Shown: one piece after another, positions 1-6,090 of the stretch | Layout: each line of letters begins with the position of its first letter | Numbering within the stretch: position 1 is the first letter of the stretch | Notes under the pieces: generated by a model | Databases searched by the model: none | Seen by the model: the letters and a program-made list of their open reading frames with translations, nothing else | Told to the model about the DNA's origin: nothing | Source: an uncultured Erysipelotrichaceae bacterium | GTDB taxonomy: Bacteria; Bacillota_I; Bacilli_A; Erysipelotrichales; Erysipelotrichaceae | DNA length: 13,935 nucleotides | Direction: 5' to 3' | NCBI GenBank assembly: GCA_902782955.1 | Contig: CACZPD010000257.1 | Span: 1 to 13,935, forward strand | Program-made: the position numbers and the translations under genes

Positions 1-478
1 CATCGCCGAAGCGGTCCAGGGCGGCGGCATGTTCCTGACACACGACAAATGCGACTGGTTCATGATCGGCCTCAGCCGGAGCGCAGGTTATCAGGATTAT
101 TCCGATATCTATGACATGCTTGCGCACGGGACCAACCTCATCTCGCTCGACAGCCGGAAAGGACAGGAAAAGGACGGCAGGATGACACTCGGAAGCGGCG
201 CTTTCGCACGCATGCTGGAATACGCCTCCGGCAAGGAAGCGGTTGCCTGCGGCAGGGGAAGCATACTGTTCCTGACCCAGGCACTGAAATACGCGCAGGT
301 CAAAAAAAGCCAGGCTGTCTGTGTCGGGAATGACTTTCAGAAAGACATCCTGCCGGCACTGAAGCTTGGCATGGAAACCGTACTGGTTACGGAAGGAAAC
401 AGCATCATGGATCAGGGGATCACCAAAGACCTGCATCCGACATATATCGTGGAAGATCTATCCGGTCTTGCGCGCTGA
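1..478 (+). CDS. HAD-superfamily phosphatase, HAD-IIA (NagD/AraL-like), 3' part
   Basis: This is the C-terminal part of a gene whose start lies left of the window; the frame is open from base 2 and stops with TGA at 476-478. The visible C-terminal half has the HAD-IIA layout: a conserved Gly-x-Gly-Ser step (CGRGS, bases 248-262), a core helix, then motif IV as VGNDFQKDI with the two acidic Mg2+-binding residues, followed by GMETVLVTEG and a terminal HPTYIVEDLSGL, typical of NagD-like proteins. Family members dephosphorylate small phosphorylated metabolites in the cytoplasm; the substrate cannot be told here. Odd point: where relatives have GKPS, with the motif III lysine, this protein has GRGS, so the lysine position is arginine. 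The 3' end overlaps the convergent gene at 458-1174 by 21 bp and no terminator is visible between them. The family assignment is fairly safe; catalytic competence is uncertain. Confidence 0.75.
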   Translation, partial: IAEAVQGGGMFLTHDKCDWFMIGLSRSAGYQDYSDIYDMLAHGTNLISLDSRKGQEKDGRMTLGSGAFARMLEYASGKEAVACGRGSILFLTQALKYAQVKKSQAVCVGNDFQKDILPALKLGMETVLVTEGNSIMDQGITKDLHPTYIVEDLSGLAR

Positions 479-1174
479 AGCCATGCGGACGAATTCCTGC
501 ATCAGCTTCAGATGCTTCGGATCTTTGTAAAGGCGTTCCGGGTGCCACTGTACGCCGAGTACATCCGGACATTCGATCGCTTCGATCAGTCCGTCGGTGC
601 TCTTCCCGGCCAGTGTGAAGCCTTCCGGCACATTTCTAAGTGCCTGGTGGTGGAACGTATTGACACCGTAGACCGTCCCGAAGATCTCCGCGATCTTCGT
701 GCCCTCCGCAAAGGTCACATGATGCACAAATACATCATTCGCTACAGGAGGATCCATATTCCGCTGGTTGTGTTCCATGCAGGATGGATCTTCTTTTTTG
801 ATGTCCTGGATCAGGCTTTCACCCTCCGCGACGGCGATGACCTGGATGCCGCGGCAGATGCCGAGGACCGGTTTGCCCGCTTTCCGGAAAGCATGGTACA
901 GATAGATATCGGAGGCATCGAGATCGGCGTCGATCGGAACGGAGAATGTATTTTCCTCTTCATACAGGAAAGGATCCACATCCTCACCGCCGGTGATCAG
1001 GAGGCCGTCCATGGCTTCCGCGATCATGTCAGCGTCTTCTTCATTATCCGCTTTGACCAGGCAGGGGATCCCGCCGCCGAGGGAGACATAGTTGAAGTAT
1101 GATTCATTATCGTAATAGATACGGGTACCTGTTTCCGTACCCCGTGCGCTCAGCGCGATCAATGGCTTTTTCAT
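458..1174 (-). CDS. Class I glutamine-amidotransferase-like hydrolase (peptidase C26, PuuD-like)
   Basis: A 238-residue cytoplasmic protein of the C26 gamma-glutamyl hydrolase group, whose best known member, PuuD, cleaves gamma-glutamyl-GABA. Visible motifs are TGGEDVDP (about 61-68), the nucleophile elbow LGICRG with Cys107, and VQWHPE with His211 and Glu213, which complete the Cys-His-Glu triad. Length is close to the family's usual 240-255. The frame stays open upstream to 1384, but that extension lies inside the neighbouring glycosidase gene and is low-complexity, so the start is taken at ATG 1174-1172, directly before MKKPLIALSARG. No Shine-Dalgarno sequence precedes it; a perfect TATAAT sits 7 nt upstream, suggesting a leaderless mRNA. 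No polyamine genes are nearby, so the PuuD substrate should not be assumed. The upstream glycosidase gene has its own terminator, so this is probably a separate unit. Confidence 0.88.
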   Translation of the reverse strand: MKKPLIALSARGTETGTRIYYDNESYFNYVSLGGGIPCLVKADNEEDADMIAEAMDGLLITGGEDVDPFLYEEENTFSVPIDADLDASDIYLYHAFRKAGKPVLGICRGIQVIAVAEGESLIQDIKKEDPSCMEHNQRNMDPPVANDVFVHHVTFAEGTKIAEIFGTVYGVNTFHHQALRNVPEGFTLAGKSTDGLIEAIECPDVLGVQWHPERLYKDPKHLKLMQEFVRMASARKTG

Positions 1175-1181
1175 ACTGAAT

Positions 1182-1187
1182 ATTATA
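1182..1187 (-). promoter_or_regulatory. Perfect -10 box (TATAAT) 7 nt before the amidotransferase start
   Basis: On the minus strand TATAAT is followed by ATTCAGT and then the ATG at 1174-1172. A sigma-A transcript would normally begin 6-8 nt after the hexamer, that is at or beside the A of the start codon. A matching -35 is poor: TTCTTT at 1210-1205 with a 17-nt spacer. No Shine-Dalgarno site exists in this stretch, which fits leaderless translation. Confidence 0.55.
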
Positions 1188-1198
1188 ACGCACATTGT

Positions 1199-1232
1199 AT
1201 GGAAAAAGAAAAGGAAGACCCGCAGGTCTTCC
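1199..1232 (-). terminator. Rho-independent terminator of the GH1 gene
   Basis: Read on the minus strand, GGAAGACC-TGCG-GGTCTTCC forms a perfect 8-bp stem with a 4-nt loop (1232-1213). It is followed at once by the T-rich run TTTTCTTTTT. It begins about 10 nt after the stop codon of the GH1 gene. The T-run also covers the place where the -35 of the next gene would sit. Confidence 0.88.
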
Positions 1233-1241
1233 GTAAACAGA

Positions 1242-2738
1242 TCAGTCCAGGTCCTCGCCGTTGCTGGCGATGCACTTTTTATACCAGTGATAGGAATCCT
1301 TGAGCTTTCTTTCGAATGTGCCCTTGCCGAGGTTGTCGGCGTCGACATAGATCTGGCCGTAGCGCTTTGCCATTTCGCCTTCACCGTTGGAAACCATATC
1401 CACGCAGCCCCAGTACAGATATCCCATCAGCGGGATGCCGTCATATTCGACAGCGTCGCGCATGGATTTGATGTTGGCGCGCATGTAGTCGATGCGGTAT
1501 TCATCATGAACGGTGCCGTCTTCCAGCTGATCGTTCCAGCCGATGCCGTTCTCAACGCAGAACAGGTCGCAGTGATAACGGTCAAAGAATGTATTCAGCG
1601 TAATGCGCAGGCACTGCGGGTCTGTTGCCCAGCCCCAGGCATTGGTCTTGAGATACGGGTTTTTGACCATATGCATCTGTGTGCCGCCGTTGCCTTCGCC
1701 CTTGGCTTCGTTTTCATCATGATAGGTCACGACATGGCTTCCGTAGCAGCTGAAGCTGAGGAAATCGCACGGATAAGCGGCGATGATATCCATATCTCCG
1801 GGCAGTTCCGGGATCGTGATGCCTTCACGTTCATACTGGGCGAGCTTGTAGTTCGGATATCTTCCGAGCATCTGCACATCGGAGTAGAACAGGGCGGCAT
1901 TGCTGCGCTGCTGTGCCAGAAGCTGGTCTTCCGGATCTGTCGTGAAGGCATAGGTCGGTCCGTATGCCAGCATCATGCCGATGCGGATATCCGGATATTT
2001 CTCATGCGCGCACTTGACGGTCAGGGAAGAAGCGAGGAACTGATGGAATGTCGCGTTGGCGATGTTCTGCGGATCCGCATGGATCAGTCCCGCCGTAACA
2101 TAAGGCGCCCATTCGATGCAGTTGATCTCGTTGAATGTCAGATAGTATTTGACTTTGCCTCTGAAGCTTTTAAAGCAGGTGTCCGCGTATTTTACAAACG
2201 CGTCAACGAGATGCCTGCTGTCCCAGCCGTTGTACTTTGCCGCAAGAGCCAGAGGCGTCTCATAATGCGAGAGGGTGACGACCGGTTCGATGCCGTACTT
2301 TTTACATTCGTCAAATACATCGGAATAGAATTTGATGCCTTCTTCGTTCGGTGTTTCATCATCTCCTTCCGGGAAGAGCCTTGACCACTTCAGCGAGAAG
2401 CGCAGGCAGTTGAATCCTTCCTCTGCGCAGAGGCGGATATCTTCCTTGTAATGATGGTAGAAATCGGAAGCGATGTGGGAAGGATAGTAGTACTTCGGGT
2501 CATCCAGTTCACAGGGAACTGCGCCTTCGGGCAGATGACGCTCCATACTGCCGAAACACAGCGGTGTGGAACCTGTTGTTCCGTCAGGCATCTTCCATGT
2601 GACCTGGCGGCGTACGGTGTGTGACCCGTTGGTCATGATGTCGGCTGTGCTGAGTCCGGCTCCGCCTTCCTTTACACCGCCTTCATACTGGTTGGCTGCG
2701 GTCGCTCCGCCCCATAAGAAGTCTTTCGAGAATCCCAT
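1242..2738 (-). CDS. bglA: 6-phospho-beta-glucosidase, glycoside hydrolase family 1
   Basis: A 498-residue cytoplasmic GH1 enzyme that would hydrolyse phosphorylated beta-glucosides (cellobiose-6-P, salicin-6-P, arbutin-6-P) delivered by a PTS. The N-terminus MGFSKDFLWGGATAANQYEGG is the classical GH1 opening. The acid/base glutamate lies in TFNEIN (Glu204) and the nucleophile in CVENGIGW (Glu396). Near the C-terminus, VSNGEGEMAKRYG carries the Ser450/Lys458/Tyr460 pattern that holds the substrate phosphate in BglA-type enzymes, which separates it from plain beta-glucosidases. Length is slightly above the usual 470-480. The start is supported by AAGGAAA about 7 nt upstream. No PTS permease or antiterminator gene is adjacent in the window, so the gene stands alone between its own promoter and terminator. 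Family is very sure; phospho-specificity is likely; the symbol is by analogy. Confidence 0.93.
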   Translation of the reverse strand: MGFSKDFLWGGATAANQYEGGVKEGGAGLSTADIMTNGSHTVRRQVTWKMPDGTTGSTPLCFGSMERHLPEGAVPCELDDPKYYYPSHIASDFYHHYKEDIRLCAEEGFNCLRFSLKWSRLFPEGDDETPNEEGIKFYSDVFDECKKYGIEPVVTLSHYETPLALAAKYNGWDSRHLVDAFVKYADTCFKSFRGKVKYYLTFNEINCIEWAPYVTAGLIHADPQNIANATFHQFLASSLTVKCAHEKYPDIRIGMMLAYGPTYAFTTDPEDQLLAQQRSNAALFYSDVQMLGRYPNYKLAQYEREGITIPELPGDMDIIAAYPCDFLSFSCYGSHVVTYHDENEAKGEGNGGTQMHMVKNPYLKTNAWGWATDPQCLRITLNTFFDRYHCDLFCVENGIGWNDQLEDGTVHDEYRIDYMRANIKSMRDAVEYDGIPLMGYLYWGCVDMVSNGEGEMAKRYGQIYVDADNLGKGTFERKLKDSYHWYKKCIASNGEDLD

Positions 2739-2770
2739 ATTATAGTTTCCTTTCTGTTTTATATAATTCC

Positions 2771-2800
2771 ATTATAAATGAATGACAGTACGGATGAAAA
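2771..2800 (-). promoter_or_regulatory. Putative sigma-A promoter of the GH1 gene
   Basis: On the minus strand TTTTCA (2800-2795) is followed after 18 nt by a perfect TATAAT (2776-2771), about 32 nt before the start codon. I looked for a catabolite-responsive (cre) operator and found no good match. A short inverted pair, TGAC...GTCA, brackets the spacer region but is too weak to call an operator. Confidence 0.55.
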
Positions 2801-2838
2801 CAGTCATGATTTGTCTTGTTCTGCCGCCCGGATGATTC

Positions 2839-2847
2839 TGCTAAGAT
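2839..2847 (+). promoter_or_regulatory. Extended -10 element for the TfoX-domain gene
   Basis: TGCTAAGAT is an extended -10 (TGn plus TAAGAT) lying 44 nt before the start codon. The -35 position, TTCTGC with a 17-nt spacer, is weak, which is tolerated at extended -10 promoters. It is divergent from the GH1 promoter, sharing the 153-bp gap 2739-2891. Confidence 0.5.
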
Positions 2848-2891
2848 ATAGAAAGAAGGGCGGGATATGATCTCTGCCCGGAGGAGGAAAT

Positions 2892-3212
2892 ATGGCATCA
2901 AGCAGGGATTATCTTGAGTTTGTTCTGGACCAGCTGTCCATGCCGGATGATATTACTTATAAGATGATGATGGGGGAATACATTCTTTACTATCAGGGAA
3001 AGATCTTCGGCGGCATCTATGACGACAGGTTTCTCGTCAAGCCGGTCGCTGCCGCGAAACGGATGATGCCGGACGCGCCGGCGGAGCTGCCTTATGAAGG
3101 CGCGAAGGAAATGCTGCTGGTGCAGGATATCGACAACCGGGAATTCCTGCGGGAGCTTGTTTTGGCAATGGCAGATGAGCTGCCGCTGCCGAAGAAACGG
3201 AAAAAACGATAG
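2892..3212 (+). CDS. TfoX/Sxy N-terminal-domain protein
   Basis: A 106-residue protein matching the stand-alone TfoX N-terminal domain: an N-terminal helix (YLEFVLDQLSMPDDITYKMM), then the core GEYILYYQGKIFGGIYDDRFLVK, where family members conserve Gly-x-Tyr...Gly-x-x-Phe-Gly and Phe-Leu-Lys, followed by an acidic-hydrophobic C-terminal helix. It ends in a strongly basic tail, PKKRKKR. In gammaproteobacteria full-length Sxy/TfoX governs competence together with CRP; single-domain relatives in Bacillota have no established role, and no competence genes are visible here. A strong Shine-Dalgarno (GGAGGAGG, 2880-2887) fixes the ATG at 2892. No clear terminator follows; the leuS promoter starts 50 bp downstream. 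The domain call is confident, the biological role unknown. Confidence 0.82.
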   Translation: MASSRDYLEFVLDQLSMPDDITYKMMMGEYILYYQGKIFGGIYDDRFLVKPVAAAKRMMPDAPAELPYEGAKEMLLVQDIDNREFLRELVLAMADELPLPKKRKKR

Positions 3213-3229
3213 GACTGCTGCGGACATAT

Positions 3230-3243
3230 TCCGGAATTCCGGA
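3230..3243 (+). repeat. 14-bp perfect palindrome upstream of the leuS promoter
   Basis: TCCGGAATTCCGGA is a perfect inverted repeat with no spacer, lying between the TfoX-domain stop and the leuS -35 region. It has no T-run, so it is not a normal terminator. It may be a protein-binding site or chance. Confidence 0.4.
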
Positions 3244-3261
3244 GTGTATACCAACTTGTCA

Positions 3262-3290
3262 TTGCCTGCAGTCGGAAAAACTGTTAATAT
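3262..3290 (+). promoter_or_regulatory. Sigma-A promoter of the leuS T-box transcript
   Basis: TTGCCT (3262-3267), a 17-nt spacer and TAATAT (3285-3290), with an upstream TGT that makes it an extended -10. Transcription would start near 3297, just before the T-box Stem I. Confidence 0.68.
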
Positions 3291-3302
3291 ATTCCTGTTA
3301 CG

Positions 3303-3498
3303 TTGATAAAGACCAGTAAGCTGCGGAAGCGTTCAAGAGAGCAGGGATATGGTGTGACCCTGTACACGGAAACAGCCGAACTCACCTTTGGAGCAGCCGT
3401 TACTGCACGTTACGCAGCGAATGAGGGTGTGCTTTGCACAAACTAAGGTGGTACCGCGTTTATGACGTCCTTAGATCAGGGACGTTTTATTTTATTTC
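3303..3498 (+). promoter_or_regulatory. T-box riboswitch, leucine-type (specifier CUC), controlling leuS
   Basis: This untranslated leader senses uncharged tRNA-Leu. Stem I begins GATAAAGACCAGTAAGC; AGTA (3314-3317) is the 5' side of the specifier loop, AGAGA (3336-3340) sits at the apical bulge, and the 3' side of the specifier loop reads GAA-CTC-A (3378-3384), giving a CUC leucine codon at 3381-3383. The canonical T-box AAGGTGGTACCGCG is at 3445-3458. The antiterminator can form by CTAAGG (3443-3448) pairing with CCTTAG (3469-3474), leaving the TGGTACC bulge that contacts the tRNA acceptor end; the mutually exclusive terminator uses 3465-3485. Uncharged tRNA-Leu(GAG) would favour readthrough and raise leuS expression. 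The specifier agrees with the downstream gene. This accounts for nearly all of the 303-base gap 3213-3515. Confidence 0.95.
3465..3497 (+). terminator. T-box attenuator terminator
   Basis: ACGTCCT (3465-3471) pairs with GGGACGT (3479-3485) around a 7-nt loop and is followed by TTTTATTTTATTT. Its 5' arm shares bases with the antiterminator, the competition expected of a T-box switch. Confidence 0.88.
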
Positions 3499-3515
3499 AG
3501 GGGGAGGAATGAAAT

Positions 3516-5918
3516 ATGAGTTATGATCACAAGACCATAGAGAAAAAGTGGCAGAAATACTGGGAGGACAACAAGGTATTCCGCACGGACGCATGGGATT
3601 TCTCAAAGCCGAAATTCTACGCGCTGGACATGTTCCCGTATCCGAGCGGGGCAGGTCTGCATGTCGGTCATCCGGAAGTCTATACCGCGACGGACATCGT
3701 ATCCCGTAAAAAGCGTATGGAAGGATATAACGTCCTCCATCCGATGGGATTTGATTCCTTCGGACTGCCGGCTGAGCAGTATGCGATCAATACCGGCAAT
3801 CATCCGGACAGCTTTACCAAAAACAACATCGCGTTCTTTACCAGCCAGCTGAAGAATATCGGTTTTTCCTATGACTGGGACCGTGAGGTTTCCACATGTG
3901 ACCCGGGTTATTACAAATGGACGCAGTATATCTTCAAACTGCTGTTTGAAGACGGTCTTGCCAAATGCGTCGACATGCCGGTCAACTGGTGTGAGGAACT
4001 CGGAACTGTCCTGGCAAACGATGAGATCGTCGACGGCAAGAGCGAACGCGGCGGCTATCCGGTCATCCGCAAAAACATGAAGCAGTGGGTCATCGATATC
4101 GTCAAATACGCCGAACGTCTGCTGGAAGGCCTCGAAGAGATCGACTGGCCGGAGAGCACGAAGGAAATGCAGCGCAACTGGATCGGCAAATCCATCGGCG
4201 CGCATGTCACATTCAAAGTTGACGGGTTCGATGAGAGTTTTACGGTCTTCACGACCAGATGCGATACACTGTTCGGCGCCACATACTGCGTGCTGGCACC
4301 GGAACACGCGCTTGTCGCAAAGATCACTTCCCCGGAACAGAAAGCGGCTGTGGAAGAATATGTCCGTATCTGTTCAACAAAGTCCGAACTCGAAAGGACC
4401 GAACTGAACAAGGATAAGACCGGTGTCTTCACCGGCGCGTATGCCGTCAACCCGGTCAACGGAAAGAAGATCCCGATCTGGATCAGTGACTATGTCCTGG
4501 CAACATACGGGACTGGCGCGATCATGGCTGTACCGGCGCATGATACACGTGACTATGAATTCGCGAAGAAATTCGGTCTGGAGATCATTCCTGTCCTGGA
4601 AGGCGGGGATGTTGAGAAGGAAGCGTATGTCGAAGACGGCATCCATATCAACAGCGGCTTCATTGACGGCATGAACAAGGAAGACGCGATCCGCACGATG
4701 ATCGAATGGCTGGAGGAAAGAGGTCTCGGCAGTGAAAAGGTCAATTACAGGATCCGTGAGTGGATCTTTGCCCGTCAGCGTTACTGGGGCGAACCGATCC
4801 CGATCGTACATCTTGAGAACGATGACCTCGTAGCATTGCCGCTGGAGGATCTGCCTCTGGTACTGCCTGAACTGGATGATTACAAACCGTCTGCCAGCGG
4901 TGCCTCACCGCTTGAAAAAGCAACGGACTGGGTCAATGTCGAGATCAACGGCAGAAAAGGAAAACGCGAGACCAGCACCATGCCCGGCAGCGCCGGCAGT
5001 TCCTGGTACTTCCTGCGCTATATCGACCCGCACAATGACAATGCCATCGCGGATCCGGAGCTGATGAAGCACTGGATGCCTGTAGATCTCTATGTCGGCG
5101 GTCCGGAACACGCTGTCGGTCATCTGCTCTACAGCCGCATGTGGAACAACTATCTGTATGACAAGGGTATCGTTCCGGTCAAGGAACCGTTCGCAAAACT
5201 CGTTCACCAGGGCATGATCCTGGGTGCCAACGGCATCAAGATGGGCAAGCGTTATCCGGAATACATCGTGGATCCCAACGATATAGTAGATCGTTACGGA
5301 GCGGATACACTGCGTCTCTATGAAATGTTCATGGGACCGCTGGAAGCGTCCAAACCATGGAGCGAGCAGGGTGTTGAAGGTGCCCGCAAATGGATCGACC
5401 GCGTATGGCGTTTATGCATGGAAATGCCGGAAAAGATCACCGATGAAGAAACGCCTGCACTGGATTTTGTCTATCACAGCACTGTCAAGAAGGTCACGGA
5501 TGACATCGATACGCTGAACTTCAACACAGCGATCAGCCAGATGATGATCTTCATCAATGAATGCTACAAGACAGACAAGGTCAACCGCGGCATGATCGTG
5601 AATTTCATCAAGCTGCTGAGCCCGATCGCACCTCATGTATGTGAGGAAATGTACCAGCACTACACAGGTGCCGCTACACTCGCTTATGAACCGTGGCCGG
5701 CGTATGACGAAGCCAAGCTCGTCCTGCAGAACGTCACGATCGCGGTACAGGTCAACGGCAAGATGCGCGGACGTTTCGAGGCAGCCAAGGACGCGGATAA
5801 GGGAACGCTGCAGGAAGCTGCGATGGCACTGGATTCCGTCAGGCCGTTCATCGAAGGCAAGACAGTCCGCAAGGTCATCGTCATTCCGAACAAGATCGTC
5901 AATATCGTCGCGAACTAA
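3516..5918 (+). CDS. leuS: Leucyl-tRNA synthetase
   Basis: An 800-residue class Ia aminoacyl-tRNA synthetase that charges tRNA-Leu in the cytoplasm. The ATP-site HIGH motif appears as [14 protein letters not shown] (HVGH 49-52). The CP1 editing domain is present, with its threonine-rich segment [12 protein letters not shown] (TTR at 246-248; Cys where Pro is usual) and [19 protein letters not shown] with the amino-group-binding aspartate. [11 protein letters not shown] and [14 protein letters not shown] are typical catalytic-core blocks. The KMSKS loop reads KMGKR (575-579), keeping both lysines but not the serine, followed by [12 protein letters not shown] instead of the usual KGNVV-type stretch. 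The C-terminal anticodon-binding and small C-terminal domains follow to [10 protein letters not shown]. The start has GGGGGAGG 8 nt upstream. It is a single-gene unit between a leucine T-box and its own terminator. Identity is certain. Confidence 0.99.
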   Translation: MSYDHKTIEKKWQKYWEDNKVFRTDAWDFSKPKFYALDMFPYPSGAGLHVGHPEVYTATDIVSRKKRMEGYNVLHPMGFDSFGLPAEQYAINTGNHPDSFTKNNIAFFTSQLKNIGFSYDWDREVSTCDPGYYKWTQYIFKLLFEDGLAKCVDMPVNWCEELGTVLANDEIVDGKSERGGYPVIRKNMKQWVIDIVKYAERLLEGLEEIDWPESTKEMQRNWIGKSIGAHVTFKVDGFDESFTVFTTRCDTLFGATYCVLAPEHALVAKITSPEQKAAVEEYVRICSTKSELERTELNKDKTGVFTGAYAVNPVNGKKIPIWISDYVLATYGTGAIMAVPAHDTRDYEFAKKFGLEIIPVLEGGDVEKEAYVEDGIHINSGFIDGMNKEDAIRTMIEWLEERGLGSEKVNYRIREWIFARQRYWGEPIPIVHLENDDLVALPLEDLPLVLPELDDYKPSASGASPLEKATDWVNVEINGRKGKRETSTMPGSAGSSWYFLRYIDPHNDNAIADPELMKHWMPVDLYVGGPEHAVGHLLYSRMWNNYLYDKGIVPVKEPFAKLVHQGMILGANGIKMGKRYPEYIVDPNDIVDRYGADTLRLYEMFMGPLEASKPWSEQGVEGARKWIDRVWRLCMEMPEKITDEETPALDFVYHSTVKKVTDDIDTLNFNTAISQMMIFINECYKTDKVNRGMIVNFIKLLSPIAPHVCEEMYQHYTGAATLAYEPWPAYDEAKLVLQNVTIAVQVNGKMRGRFEAAKDADKGTLQEAAMALDSVRPFIEGKTVRKVIVIPNKIVNIVAN

Positions 5919-5930
5919 GCAAAATAATGG

Positions 5931-5954
5931 AAGCTCCTGCGGGAGCTTTTCTTT
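5931..5954 (+). terminator. Rho-independent terminator of leuS
   Basis: AAGCTCC-TGCG-GGAGCTT gives a 7-bp stem with a 4-nt loop, followed by TTCTTT. It starts 12 nt after the leuS stop codon. Confidence 0.9.
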
Positions 5955-5969
5955 ATGTCCGGAGGACAT
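5955..5969 (+). repeat. Short inverted repeat after the leuS terminator
   Basis: ATGTCC-GGA-GGACAT forms a perfect 6-bp stem with a 3-nt loop directly after the terminator T-run. It could be a second terminator hairpin (no T-run follows) or an operator for the downstream operon, whose likely -10 is about 60 bp away. Confidence 0.35.
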
Positions 5970-6027
5970 CTCTGCACAGTTCCCGAGAAATCGTTTACAT
6001 TATCAACAAATACAGCCGGAGAAAAGT

Positions 6028-6033
6028 TATAAT
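6028..6033 (+). promoter_or_regulatory. Candidate -10 box for the DUF1538/PII-like operon
   Basis: A perfect TATAAT lies 57 nt before the GTG start in an AT-rich stretch. No good -35 exists at 16-18 nt (the hexamer there is AACAAA) and there is no TGn extension, so the promoter may need an activator or lie elsewhere in 5955-6060. No known riboswitch motif was recognised in the leader. Confidence 0.35.
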
Positions 6034-6090
6034 TATTAGTAATCTGTAATTCATTTTTTATTTTATTGCATAGGAAAAGGGGGCAATCCT

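Noticed and set aside
512..1102. 196-codon plus-strand frame opposite the PuuD-like gene
   Set aside because: Antisense shadow of a gene with a complete catalytic triad; no own features.
1175..1384. N-terminal extension of the PuuD-like frame up to 1384
   Set aside because: It lies inside the GH1 coding region and the terminator, is rich in Ser/Thr/Lys/Arg like an out-of-frame reading, and the family N-terminus begins at MKKPLIALSARG.
1287..2384. 365-codon open frame on the plus strand antisense to the GH1 gene
   Set aside because: No recognisable domain, no Shine-Dalgarno, and it mirrors the codon pattern of a certain GH1 gene; a shadow frame.
2785..2810. cre-like catabolite-repression operator near the GH1 promoter
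   Set aside because: TGAAAACAGTCATG departs from the consensus at the central CG and at the end; too weak to report.
5994..6033. TTTACA (5994-5999) as a -35 for the TATAAT at 6028
   Set aside because: The spacer would be 28 nt, outside the usable range.
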